Part shown: one piece after another, positions 24,266-32,378 of the stretch | How the letters are laid out: each line of letters opens with the position of its first letter | Numbering within the stretch: position 1 is the stretch's first letter | NCBI GenBank assembly: GCA_947506155.1 | Contig: CANNNV010000011.1 | Span: forward strand, 1-33,194 | DNA length: 33,194 nucleotides | Direction of reading: 5' to 3' | Origin: Methylococcaceae bacterium | GTDB lineage: Bacteria > Pseudomonadota > Gammaproteobacteria > Methylococcales > Methylomonadaceae | Position numbers and translations under genes: made by a program | The notes under the pieces: model-generated | Database searches by the model: none | The model's input: only the letters and a program-made list of their open reading frames with translations | What the model was told of the DNA's origin: nothing

Positions 24266-26209
24266 ATGGCCTTTTTTTTTAGCCCCGTTACCGTCGTCAA
24301 TGATTTAAAAAAACTCAGTTTATTAATTGTTCTTATTGGTTTTTTTAATAGTGCCTTTGCTCAAGAACAACACTTTCTAATTCTCAATTATCACGACATA
24401 CTCAGCGCCGAAGATGCTAAGCGTTCAGTAAATAAGATGGATGTCGGTATAGAGCATCTTGAACAGCACCTAGATTGGCTGAAAAACAAGGGCTATAAGA
24501 TTATTAGCGTGCAAAATGTACTTGATGCTGCATCGGGAAAATTGCCCTTACCTGATAAATCCGCGTTGTTGACCTTTGATGATGGCTATCAGAGTTTTTA
24601 TACCCGAGTTTTTCCGCTGTTAAAAAAGCACCATTACCCGGCTACGTTGGCTTTAGTTGGAACCTGGATGGACGGCAATGTTACCGCTAGCGAGCCAGGA
24701 AAGCCCTTGCTCAGTTGGGCGCAGGTAAGAGAGTTGGTGCAGTCGGGGCTGGTAGAAATCGCCTCACATAGTTATGATCTGCATAAAGGTGTGATCGCCA
24801 ATCCACAAGCCAATACTCAGGCAGCCGCTATTACCCGGTTATATGATGACCCGATGCTGGTTTATGAAACCGATGTTGAATATCGTGAACGTATCAATAC
24901 CGCGTTGTTGAAAAGTGCCGAATTTATCTTTCAGCATGCCGGCGTTAGACCTCGAGTGATGGTGTGGCCGTATGGGGAATATAACCAAATCGCCGTGCAG
25001 GCCGCGCGTGAAGCAGGAATGCCAATAACCATGGGGTTGATCGATGGTACTAACACCTTAGCAGATATCAGTACGTTGCATCGGTTGATCATGGTAGACA
25101 ATCTGGACGTCAGCCAGTTTGCTGAACTTGTTACCGGATTGCGTGCCAACCGATCTTTGCGAGTCGCGCATCTGGATATGGATTATCTGTACGATAAAGA
25201 CCCCACACAAACTCAGCGTAATCTCGATGCCGTAATACAGCGCATCAAAGACATGAACATCAACACGGTTTATTTACAAGCTTATTCTGATCCAGACGGT
25301 GATGGCAATGCCGATGAGTTATATTTCCCCAACCGTCATTTACCGGTAAAACACGATTTGTTCAGCTATGTCGCCTGGCAATTAAAAGTAGCTGCCAGAG
25401 TCAAGGTTTATGCTTGGATGCCCATCATGGCTTATCAAGGCAAGGTTCCTGAATCCTGGCTAGTTCAGGAATGGCGGGACGGCAAAGCGCAAAAATCCAG
25501 TCATATTTATACCCGGTTGTCGCCATTCAATCCCGAAGCTCGTCAGTATATCGCTGAAATTTATGAAGACTTAGCCAAGCATTGTAACTTTGATGGGCTT
25601 TTATTTCATGATGACGGCATCTTGTCAGACTATGAAGATGTATCGCCGCTGGCGTTAAGCTTTACCAAAGAGGTCTGGGGCTTACCCGATCAATTTGAAC
25701 AATTGCACTCAACCAGCAAACTGCGCATGGCCTGGGCGCAACATAAAACCGAATTAATCAATCAATTTACCGATGAACTAGCAAGCCGGGTGCGTATTTA
25801 CCGACCCGGCATCAAAACTGCGCGTAATTTTTATGCGCTGCCTTTATTAAAGCCTTACAGCGAAGAATGGTACGCGCAGTCGTTTAGTTCTTTTCTAGCG
25901 CATTATGACTATGTTGCGCTTGAGGCCATGCCGTTTATGGAAGAAGCCAAAAATCCCAAGCAGTGGCTAACTCAACTGGTAAAAGCTGCCGCTAGTCAAC
26001 CTGAGGGTCTTAAAAAAACTGTCTTCGAACTGCAAGCTGTCAACTGGAAAACTCAGCAAAAAATCCCCATGCCGATTTTTATTGAACAGCTGGAACTGTT
26101 GAAAACACTAGGCGTTACCAATATTGGCTATTATCCCGACAATGTTTTTCAGGACCAGCCGCGTTTGACTGATTTACAACAACATTTTTCGCTACCTGTA
26201 CTGCCATGA
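24266..26209 (+). CDS. pgaB: Poly-beta-1,6-N-acetyl-D-glucosamine N-deacetylase PgaB
   Basis: 647 residues from the ATG at 24266 (GGA just upstream); a TTG at 24248 is less likely. PgaB partly deacetylates poly-GlcNAc (PNAG/PGA) in the periplasm for export. The N-terminal deacetylase has LLTFDDGYQSFYTRVFPLL (D105, D106) and IASHSYDLHKG (metal ligands H168 and H173), and WPYGEYN. The C-terminal GH153-like domain has LDMDYLYDKDPTQTQRNLDA, NTVYLQAYSDPDGDGNADEL, YAWMPIMAYQ and LLFHDDGILSDYE. Both domains are those of E. coli PgaB (672 residues). Unlike E. coli it has a signal peptidase I type leader (GFFNSAFA-Q) and no lipobox, so it should be soluble in the periplasm. Its stop overlaps the pgaC start by 4 bp (ATGA). 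Confidence 0.93.
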   Translation: MAFFFSPVTVVNDLKKLSLLIVLIGFFNSAFAQEQHFLILNYHDILSAEDAKRSVNKMDVGIEHLEQHLDWLKNKGYKIISVQNVLDAASGKLPLPDKSALLTFDDGYQSFYTRVFPLLKKHHYPATLALVGTWMDGNVTASEPGKPLLSWAQVRELVQSGLVEIASHSYDLHKGVIANPQANTQAAAITRLYDDPMLVYETDVEYRERINTALLKSAEFIFQHAGVRPRVMVWPYGEYNQIAVQAAREAGMPITMGLIDGTNTLADISTLHRLIMVDNLDVSQFAELVTGLRANRSLRVAHLDMDYLYDKDPTQTQRNLDAVIQRIKDMNINTVYLQAYSDPDGDGNADELYFPNRHLPVKHDLFSYVAWQLKVAARVKVYAWMPIMAYQGKVPESWLVQEWRDGKAQKSSHIYTRLSPFNPEARQYIAEIYEDLAKHCNFDGLLFHDDGILSDYEDVSPLALSFTKEVWGLPDQFEQLHSTSKLRMAWAQHKTELINQFTDELASRVRIYRPGIKTARNFYALPLLKPYSEEWYAQSFSSFLAHYDYVALEAMPFMEEAKNPKQWLTQLVKAAASQPEGLKKTVFELQAVNWKTQQKIPMPIFIEQLELLKTLGVTNIGYYPDNVFQDQPRLTDLQQHFSLPVLP

Positions 26210-27522
26210 GCACTATCTTGCAAGATTTAATGACAATATTATCAAGCCAATGGCATGATTGGGCGCGGCTGGATGCCTTGATCGAAGGCTTTATTTATTA
26301 CTATCCATTGTTCATGGCCTACATCTGGATGTTTGGCGCGATTATTTTTTATTTTCGCCATGAATGGCGAAAACAGGGTAATGCCGAACACTTGCCTGAG
26401 CTATCGGCGTATCCACCGGTTTCCATTTTGATTCCTTGTTATAACGAAGGCGAAAATGTTCGTGAAACTGTAGAAATCCTACTACGACAAAAATATCCCT
26501 CTTTCGAAATCATTGCCATTAATGACGGTAGTAAAGACGATACCTTAGCCATTTTGCAGGAACTGGCCGAACAACATAACCAGTTGCGTGTGGTCAATTT
26601 GCACACCAATCAAGGCAAAGCCATGGGCTTGCGCACCGCCGCCTTGTTGGCTAACAACGAAATCCTGATTTGCATAGACGGTGATGCGCTGCTGGCTCCG
26701 GAAGCTGTCGCCTGGATGGTTCGGCATTTTTTGGATAATCCAAGTCTCGGTGCGGTCACCGGTAATCCGCGTATTCGTAATCGCTCGACTCTATTGGGCC
26801 GGATTCAGGTAGGCGAATTTTCCGCCATTGTTGGCATGATCAAGCGGGCGCAACGCTCTTATGGGCAGGTTTTTACGGTCTCTGGGGTTATTGCGGCCTT
26901 TCGTAAATCGGCCTTGTATGATGTAGGTTTCTGGAGTAACGACATGGTTACTGAAGACATAGACATTAGCTGGAAATTGCAGCTGGCCGGCTGGACGATC
27001 TTTTTTGAACCCAACGCCTTGTGTTGGGTATTGATGCCGGAAACTTTGGAAGGCTTGTGGAAGCAGCGGGTACGTTGGGCGCAAGGCGGAACCGAAGTGT
27101 TACTACGTTATTTTCGCCACTTGTTTCGCTGGTCGTCGCGTGGCATGTGGCTGTTATATGGCGAATGCCTGATCAGTATCGTCTGGGCGTTTTTGATCCT
27201 GCTGCATCTGCTTTATGCGCCAGTGGAATTGTTTACCGAATCAACCAATGAATCGTTGCACGATCTCAGTCCCAGCTGGACCAGCATGTTGCTGAGTTTG
27301 ACCTGTTTAATTCAATTTGGCGTCAGCTTGTTTATCGATTCACACTATGAATCCAGTACTGGCGGCGTTGCGCGTTATTATTACTGGATGGTTTGGTATC
27401 CTCTGGTGTACTGGCTCATCAATGTAGGCACTACCATAGTCGGCTCAATTCGTGCGATAAAAAAGAAGCGAGGGCAACGCGCTGTTTGGGTCACTGTGGA
27501 TAGAGGCCTGCGCGAAAAATGA
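26206..27522 (+). CDS. pgaC: Poly-beta-1,6-N-acetyl-D-glucosamine synthase PgaC
   Basis: 438-residue processive family 2 glycosyltransferase of the inner membrane that polymerises UDP-GlcNAc into poly-beta-1,6-GlcNAc. An N-terminal membrane segment (~33-52) is followed by the GT-A catalytic domain: SILIPCYNEGENV, AINDGSKDDT (D107), the metal-binding CIDGDALL (D158/D160), general-base TEDIDISWKLQ (D251) and product-binding QRVRW (287-291). Three to four membrane helices follow (LISIVWAFLILLHLLYAP, TSMLLSLTCLIQFGVSLFI, YYYWMVWYPLVYWLINVGT). Overlaps of 4 bp with both pgaB and pgaD show a tightly coupled operon. In E. coli PgaC-PgaD is activated by binding c-di-GMP. Confidence 0.95.
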   Translation: MSTILQDLMTILSSQWHDWARLDALIEGFIYYYPLFMAYIWMFGAIIFYFRHEWRKQGNAEHLPELSAYPPVSILIPCYNEGENVRETVEILLRQKYPSFEIIAINDGSKDDTLAILQELAEQHNQLRVVNLHTNQGKAMGLRTAALLANNEILICIDGDALLAPEAVAWMVRHFLDNPSLGAVTGNPRIRNRSTLLGRIQVGEFSAIVGMIKRAQRSYGQVFTVSGVIAAFRKSALYDVGFWSNDMVTEDIDISWKLQLAGWTIFFEPNALCWVLMPETLEGLWKQRVRWAQGGTEVLLRYFRHLFRWSSRGMWLLYGECLISIVWAFLILLHLLYAPVELFTESTNESLHDLSPSWTSMLLSLTCLIQFGVSLFIDSHYESSTGGVARYYYWMVWYPLVYWLINVGTTIVGSIRAIKKKRGQRAVWVTVDRGLREK

Positions 27523-28001
27523 AAGAGTACATTATTAACGCGCCGCAGTTACAAAGCCTGAAAAAACGGGTGGGCGCTGTATGTGTTTGGCTGATCTGCT
27601 GGGTAATGTGGATTTATTTGTTGATTCCATTGGTCACTTTAAGCAGCTGGGTGCTGGGTGATAAAAAAATGATTAATGAAATGCGCTGGTTTGGTGGTTA
27701 CAAAAGCCTGTTGGAGCTGATGCAAATTTACTGCGTAACCTTACTGGTGATGGTTGCGCTTTGGTTATGCTGGATTAGTTACCGTTATTTACGAAGCAGA
27801 GTGGCAAGGCCGTTGGCTGATAAAATCGTTACCGATGATGATTTATGTCGGTTTTATCAGGTCAAAGCAAATGAACTACAACCATGTCGGAAGGCAACAA
27901 TGATTACCGTTTATTTTGACGATCATGGTCATATTGTTCAGCTTGAACCGCAGAGCAGTCTAAATAATCAACAACTTAAAAATAATAAATCTGATGAGTG
28001 A
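27519..28001 (+). CDS. pgaD: PgaC partner protein PgaD
   Basis: 160 residues with two membrane helices (about 20-45, VCVWLICWVMWIYLLIPLVT, and 67-92, YCVTLLVMVALWLCWISYRY), the PgaD pattern; the N-terminal INAPQ and the RWFGG stretch between helices fit the family. In E. coli PgaD is needed for PgaC activity and forms with it the c-di-GMP-dependent synthase. The C-terminal cytoplasmic tail (~60 residues, ending NNQQLKNNKSDE) is polar. It overlaps pgaC by 4 bp and the following hybrid kinase by 8 bp, so the kinase belongs to the same operon. pgaA (outer-membrane porin) is not found in the window. Confidence 0.85.
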   Translation: MKEYIINAPQLQSLKKRVGAVCVWLICWVMWIYLLIPLVTLSSWVLGDKKMINEMRWFGGYKSLLELMQIYCVTLLVMVALWLCWISYRYLRSRVARPLADKIVTDDDLCRFYQVKANELQPCRKATMITVYFDDHGHIVQLEPQSSLNNQQLKNNKSDE

Positions 28002-29583
28002 CGGTCAAAAACCAATTATTCTAATTATTGATGATACTCCTAGCAATATTACCTTACTTTCGCTGAGTTTAAGTGACTTATACCGAGTCATAATCACCAC
28101 CAATGGCAGAGAGGCCCTGGACTTAGTAGAGCACGAACCGCCTGACCTGATTCTTTTGGATATTATAATGCCGGACATGGATGGCTTTGAAGTTTGCCGG
28201 CGTCTGAAGGACAGTATAAAAACCCGTGACATACCGGTGATGTTCGTAACATCAATGTATGGTCAATCTAATGAGGAATTAGGCCTCAATTTGGGTGCCA
28301 TCGATTATATTATCAAGCCTTTTGTAATTCCGGTGGTCAAAGCTAGGATACACAATTACATCAAGCTTAAGCAACATGAAGAAAAACTGATAGCGGCTAA
28401 AGAGCAGGCTGAAAAACTGGCCAAAACAAAAGCGCGCTTCATCGCCAATATGTCGCACGAAATTCGCACCCCGATGAGCGCGATCATTGGCTTTTCGCAA
28501 CTGGCGTTGCTCAAAGAAATGTCCGCTGACATACGCGCTTATTTAAAAAATATTCACCATGCGTCCACCAATCTGCTGGGTATACTTAACGACATCCTGG
28601 ATTTTTCTAAATTGGAAGTTGGGCGGATTGCCATTGAACATATTCCCTTTCATCTTAATACCCTGTTAGACGGACTCTACAGCCAATTTGTAGACACCAC
28701 CAAACGGAAAAATCTGGTTTTTAATATCGAGGTGGAAAGCAACGTTCCACTACAGCTTATTGGTGATACGCTGAGACTGCATCAAGTCTTGAGTAATTTA
28801 ATCAGTAACGCGATCAAGTTCACCACGCAGGGTTCAGTTACCCTCCGTATTTCGCTACAACAACTTAACCTCGATCAAACTCAACTATTATTTTGTGTGT
28901 CAGATACCGGTATCGGACTTTCGGTTGAGGATCAAAAGACGCTATTTCGGCCCTTCAGCCAGGCGGACGATACTATTAGTCGTCGTTTTGGCGGAACAGG
29001 TCTGGGATTGGCGATAAGCAATGATTTATTGCAATTGATGGGGGGTCAATTTTTGGTAACAAGCATCCTCGGATTAGGCAGCTGTTTTAGCTTTGAATTG
29101 ATGCTGAAAATATCACCGTCATCTATTGAATTTCAGAGTACTGACCCTTGCGCAAGATCAAACATGATTTTCGGCGATCCGGCTCAACGACTTAAGGGTA
29201 TTCGTGTTTTGTTGGTAGAAGATAATCTATTAATTCAGCAAGTAGTACAAGGTTTTTTGGAACCGTCTGGCATCAGCCTCGAAATTGCCAATAATGGCCA
29301 AGAGGCCCTGGTATTGCTAAATCAGGCCGAATTTAATGGCGTGTTAATGGATATACACATGCCCATCATGAATGGTTTCGAGGCAACCAAAAAAATACGC
29401 AGTCTAAGCCGTTTTGCAACACTTCCCATCATAGCGCTTTCTGCCGGCATAACTCAGGCTGAACAAAACAAATGCAAACTTGCTGGTATGAATGATTTTA
29501 TTGCCAAACCCATTGATTCTAACCAGCTGCTCTTGACGCTTGAAAAATGGCTAAATCCGTCCAAAACGATAAATAGCGTTTAA
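27994..29583 (+). CDS. Hybrid histidine kinase, REC-HisKA-HATPase-REC
   Basis: 529 residues, no membrane segment. A receiver domain (~7-122: IILIIDDTPSN, phospho-acceptor D56 in LLDIIMPDMDGFE, T86, K108) leads through a short coiled coil (HEEKLIAAKEQAEKLAKTKA) to HisKA with phospho-histidine H155 (ANMSHEIRTPMSAIIGFSQL). The HATPase follows (N box LSNLISNAIKFT, G1 DTGIGLS, F box FRPFSQADD, G2 GGTGLGLAIS), then a second receiver (~403-520: VLLVEDN, D453 in LMDIHMPIMNGFE, K505). It is cytoplasmic with no sensory domain, so input must come through the first receiver or a partner protein. It overlaps pgaD by 8 bp; the RsbRST module begins 80 bp later. No HPt protein is encoded nearby. It probably links the switch to a response regulator elsewhere. 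Confidence 0.92.
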   Translation: MSDGQKPIILIIDDTPSNITLLSLSLSDLYRVIITTNGREALDLVEHEPPDLILLDIIMPDMDGFEVCRRLKDSIKTRDIPVMFVTSMYGQSNEELGLNLGAIDYIIKPFVIPVVKARIHNYIKLKQHEEKLIAAKEQAEKLAKTKARFIANMSHEIRTPMSAIIGFSQLALLKEMSADIRAYLKNIHHASTNLLGILNDILDFSKLEVGRIAIEHIPFHLNTLLDGLYSQFVDTTKRKNLVFNIEVESNVPLQLIGDTLRLHQVLSNLISNAIKFTTQGSVTLRISLQQLNLDQTQLLFCVSDTGIGLSVEDQKTLFRPFSQADDTISRRFGGTGLGLAISNDLLQLMGGQFLVTSILGLGSCFSFELMLKISPSSIEFQSTDPCARSNMIFGDPAQRLKGIRVLLVEDNLLIQQVVQGFLEPSGISLEIANNGQEALVLLNQAEFNGVLMDIHMPIMNGFEATKKIRSLSRFATLPIIALSAGITQAEQNKCKLAGMNDFIAKPIDSNQLLLTLEKWLNPSKTINSV

Positions 29584-29613
29584 TTTCCCCCTTTTATTAA
29601 GCATTAAGCTTTC

Positions 29614-29655
29614 AGCTAGTCGCGTATGCTTACGTTATTCTTAACCTAACTAGCT
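29614..29655. other. Inverted repeat ahead of rsbR
   Basis: AGCTAGT (29614-29620) and ACTAGCT (29649-29655) flank 28 bases in the 80-bp gap between the hybrid kinase and rsbR. It ends 8 bp before the rsbR ATG and could be an operator or a leader fold; there is no obvious -10/-35 or terminator here, so read-through from the pga operon remains possible. Confidence 0.35.
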
Positions 29656-29663
29656 CAAAAGTC

Positions 29664-30533
29664 ATGATTATCGATAACATCAGCCGTATTGCCGACATTA
29701 TTACTCGCCACCAAGAATCAATTCTGAACGATTGGCTGCACGAGCAACTGGTTGCGCTGTCAGCAAGACAGGATTTGATTTCCGAATCTAACTTGAGACT
29801 GCAATCGACGGAGTTACTGTCGCTGTTTGTTCCCGCGTGCAATACTGGCAGTTTGAGCGACATTACCCAGCCGGAGTGGGCATTTGTTCTGGATTTTTTG
29901 AATAAAATTTCCAGTTCGCGTGCCATCTTAGGGTTTTCGCCTTCGGAAACAGCTACCTTTATTTTTTCGCTAAAGCAGCCACTGTTTGATTGTCTTCGGC
30001 AAGAGCTGAATTCCGATGCCGAAGTGCTGGTCGATGAACTGTGGATTGCCACCGTGTTGCTCGATAAGCTGGGACTGTACACTACCGAAGTTTTTCAAAA
30101 AAGCCGCGAAGAAATCATCAGGCGCCAGCAACGGGACATGCTTGAACTTTCCACACCGGTGGTGAAACTTTGGGATGGCATCCTCGCCGTGCCACTGATC
30201 GGCACCCTTGACAGCATCCGTACCCAGGTAGTTATGGAAACCTTGCTGCAAAGTATTGTTGATACCGGTAGCCACATTGCCATCTTGGATATTACTGGTG
30301 TACCGATTGTCGACACCATGATCGCCCAAAATCTGCTGAAGACTGTTGCCGCCGCCAGACTAATGGGTTCGGAATGTATTATCTGCGGCATTCGGCCACA
30401 AATCGCCCAGACTATGGTGCATCTGGGCGTGGCTTTTGGTGACGTAGTGACCAAAGCGACGCTCTCCGATGCACTGGCCTATGCTTTTCGAAGAATCAAC
30501 CGTGCTGTCATTCAGCAAGTAGCCCATGACTAA
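29664..30533 (+). CDS. rsbR: RsbR-type stressosome co-antagonist (RsbRD N-terminal domain + STAS)
   Basis: 289 residues. Residues ~10-150 form an all-helical sensory-type domain like that of RsbRD proteins (ITRHQESILNDWLHEQL; LGFSPSETATFIFSLKQPLF), with a joining helix EEIIRRQQRDMLELSTPVVK. Residues ~160-280 are a STAS domain: WDGILAVPLIGTLDS, ILDITGVPIVDTMIAQNLLK, ICGIRPQIAQTMVHLGV. Conserved threonines in the STAS part (T218 in IVDT and T250 in IAQT are the likely candidates) are the sites that RsbT phosphorylates in Bacillus RsbR paralogues. RsbR and RsbS build the stressosome core that holds RsbT until stress. The start at 29664 lacks a strong ribosome site. rsbS follows after 15 bp. Confidence 0.88.
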   Translation: MIIDNISRIADIITRHQESILNDWLHEQLVALSARQDLISESNLRLQSTELLSLFVPACNTGSLSDITQPEWAFVLDFLNKISSSRAILGFSPSETATFIFSLKQPLFDCLRQELNSDAEVLVDELWIATVLLDKLGLYTTEVFQKSREEIIRRQQRDMLELSTPVVKLWDGILAVPLIGTLDSIRTQVVMETLLQSIVDTGSHIAILDITGVPIVDTMIAQNLLKTVAAARLMGSECIICGIRPQIAQTMVHLGVAFGDVVTKATLSDALAYAFRRINRAVIQQVAHD

Positions 30534-30548
30534 GTCACAAAATATTTT

Positions 30549-30935
30549 ATGAATCCAATACCTCTATTTCATATTGGTGACTTCCTTTTGGTCAGTATCC
30601 CTGAAGATTTATCTGACTCTATGGTGACGAGATTGCAAGACAGCCTCAGCCGGAAAGTAATCAAGCTGCAAATCAAAGGTGTGTTGCTAGATCTATCGTC
30701 TGTGACTATTGTCGACTCGTTTATAGGCCGAATGCTCGGCAATATGGCTTCGATCACAGCGATGCTAGGCGCAGAGGCTATCATAGTCGGCATACAACCG
30801 GCTATCGCAATCACCATGATTGAGTTGGGCTTGGGGTTGAACAACATCAAAACTGCTCTGAATGTGGATCAGGGTGTAATAATGCTCCAAATCCTGGCGG
30901 CAGATAAAGCAATTGATTATGTCAGTAAGCAGTAA
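30549..30935 (+). CDS. rsbS: RsbS-type stressosome scaffold (single STAS domain)
   Basis: 128 residues, a single STAS domain. It shows the RsbS pattern: IGDFLLVSIPEDLSDSMVTR, GVLLDLSSVTIVDSFIGRML, IIVGIQPAIAITMIELGLGL. The serine of IVDSFIGR (S57) corresponds to the RsbT-phosphorylated serine (S59) of Bacillus RsbS, whose modification releases RsbT. It lies between rsbR and rsbT in the canonical order, and overlaps rsbT by 17 bp. The short spacing to rsbR (15 bp) and the overlap point to one polycistronic mRNA. Slightly longer than the Bacillus protein (121). Confidence 0.93.
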   Translation: MNPIPLFHIGDFLLVSIPEDLSDSMVTRLQDSLSRKVIKLQIKGVLLDLSSVTIVDSFIGRMLGNMASITAMLGAEAIIVGIQPAIAITMIELGLGLNNIKTALNVDQGVIMLQILAADKAIDYVSKQ

Positions 30936-31320
30936 AGTTTTACCGATGCGCACCGAAGAAGACCTAATGATTGTCCGCCAAACAGTAAAAGCCTGGATGA
31001 TAGAGCAGGAGTTCAGTCTGCTGGAGCAGACCAAACTAGTAACCGCCATCAGCGAAATCGGCCGCAATGCCTTAGTTTATGGTGGCGGTGGTTCAGCGCT
31101 GCTGGAACAGTTGTTAGAAAACTGCCGTGTGGGTATCCGAGTGACGATTGAAGACCAGGGTCCCGGCATTGCAGATATCGAGCAAGCCCTGCAAGATGCC
31201 TACAGTACCGGCAATGGCCTAGGTTTTGGTTTAAGCGGAGCAAAACGACTGGTAATGGATTTTGATATTTGCTCAAAACCAGGGCAAGGTACACGGATAA
31301 AAATGACCGTATGGAATTGA
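30919..31320 (+). CDS. rsbT: RsbT-type serine/threonine kinase (switch protein)
   Basis: 133 residues from the ATG at 30919, exactly the length of Bacillus RsbT; a TTG two codons upstream is not preferred. It is a GHKL/HATPase kinase: N box TAISEIGRNALVYGGGGSAL, G1 box DQGPGIADIEQAL, and GNGLGFGLSGAKRLVMDF with PGQGTRIKM. In Bacillus RsbT phosphorylates RsbS and RsbR, leaves the stressosome and activates the phosphatase RsbU. No RsbU is encoded here, so its partner must differ; the hybrid kinase upstream or the coiled-coil ATPase downstream are candidates. It overlaps rsbS (17 bp) and the next gene (10 bp). Confidence 0.92.
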   Translation: MSVSSKVLPMRTEEDLMIVRQTVKAWMIEQEFSLLEQTKLVTAISEIGRNALVYGGGGSALLEQLLENCRVGIRVTIEDQGPGIADIEQALQDAYSTGNGLGFGLSGAKRLVMDFDICSKPGQGTRIKMTVWN

Positions 31321-32378
31321 CATCCCCAGCTAAAGGAAGGGATTTTACGCTACACATGGATAAAAACATGGCATTAACTAAACACTTATACGTTAAATAT
31401 GATGGCGATGTCGGGGAAGCCCGGAGACTGGCATCTGCACTATGCCGTGACTTGGATTTTGATGAGCTGCGTATTGGTCAGGCAGCGCTGATGGTGACTG
31501 AACTGGCGACCAATCTCGCCAGGCATACCCACGGTGTCGGCGGGGAGCTTGTTTTTAGCCCGGTGCAGCAAGCTGGCGAAACAGGCATAGACCTGCTCTC
31601 ACTCGATCAAGGTCCTGGCATTGACAATATCAGTCTATGTCTACGCGATGGGCACTCCACAGCTGGCACCTTGGGCAAAGGTTTGGGCAGAATTCAGCAA
31701 CTTTCATCGGTATTTGATATAAGCTCAATACCAGGACAAGGTACGGTGTTATTTAGCCGACTCTGGAAAAAGTTACCGCCCCCGTCGGCGTTCACCGTCG
31801 GCGGGGTGTGTCTGCCAGTTAACGGCGAGCAAGCGTGTGGCGATGCTTGGGCGATGAAACAGGGACCTGATTCCATGCTGTTCATGCTGGCTGATGGCTT
31901 GGGACACGGCCCGGACGCTGCCGCTGCATCTGAACTGGCGGTTACTACCTTTAAAAATAACACCTCATGCAACCCGGAAAACTTGGTGCAGTTGATCCAC
32001 TCGGCATTACATGGAACCCGGGGCGCTGCGGTGGCCGTAGCCGAAGTATCACCCCAAGAACGCTTAGTTCGCTACGTTGGAGTGGGCAATATTTCAGGAC
32101 TTATGCTTACTCAAGAAACGACAAAACACTTGGTTTCCCTGCACGGTACTGCTGGTGGTGACGTACGAAAAACCCAGACATTCACCTATCCCTGGTCAGA
32201 TGAAACTTTGCTGGTGCTGCATTCGGATGGTCTGGCTACACATTGGTCGCTGAAAAATTATCCGGGCCTAGCATTTAAGCATCCTGCGTTGATTGCCGGT
32301 GTGCTGTTTCGTAATCACCAGCGCCTGCGTGATGACAGCACTGTCGTCGTAATCAAAACCAGTGGCAGTATGTCATGA
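31311..32378 (+). CDS. HATPase + PP2C (RsbX-like) bifunctional kinase/phosphatase
   Basis: 355 residues from the ATG at 31311; other starts (TTG 31269, ATG 31356 or 31368) are possible, with AAGGAAGGG at 31333-31341 nearest the later ones. Residues ~20-155 are an RsbT/RsbW-like ATPase (ALMVTELATNLARHT, DQGPGIDNISLCL, LGKGLGRIQQLS). From ~160 to the end runs a SpoIIE/RsbX-type PP2C phosphatase with metal-binding aspartates in GDAWAM, LADGLGHGPDAAAA, LHSDGLATHW and DDSTVVVI. In Bacillus RsbX dephosphorylates RsbS and RsbR to reset the stressosome; here the phosphatase is fused to its own ATPase module, suggesting opposing activities in one chain. It overlaps rsbT by 10 bp and the next gene by 4 bp. 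Confidence 0.87.
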   Translation: MELTSPAKGRDFTLHMDKNMALTKHLYVKYDGDVGEARRLASALCRDLDFDELRIGQAALMVTELATNLARHTHGVGGELVFSPVQQAGETGIDLLSLDQGPGIDNISLCLRDGHSTAGTLGKGLGRIQQLSSVFDISSIPGQGTVLFSRLWKKLPPPSAFTVGGVCLPVNGEQACGDAWAMKQGPDSMLFMLADGLGHGPDAAAASELAVTTFKNNTSCNPENLVQLIHSALHGTRGAAVAVAEVSPQERLVRYVGVGNISGLMLTQETTKHLVSLHGTAGGDVRKTQTFTYPWSDETLLVLHSDGLATHWSLKNYPGLAFKHPALIAGVLFRNHQRLRDDSTVVVIKTSGSMS

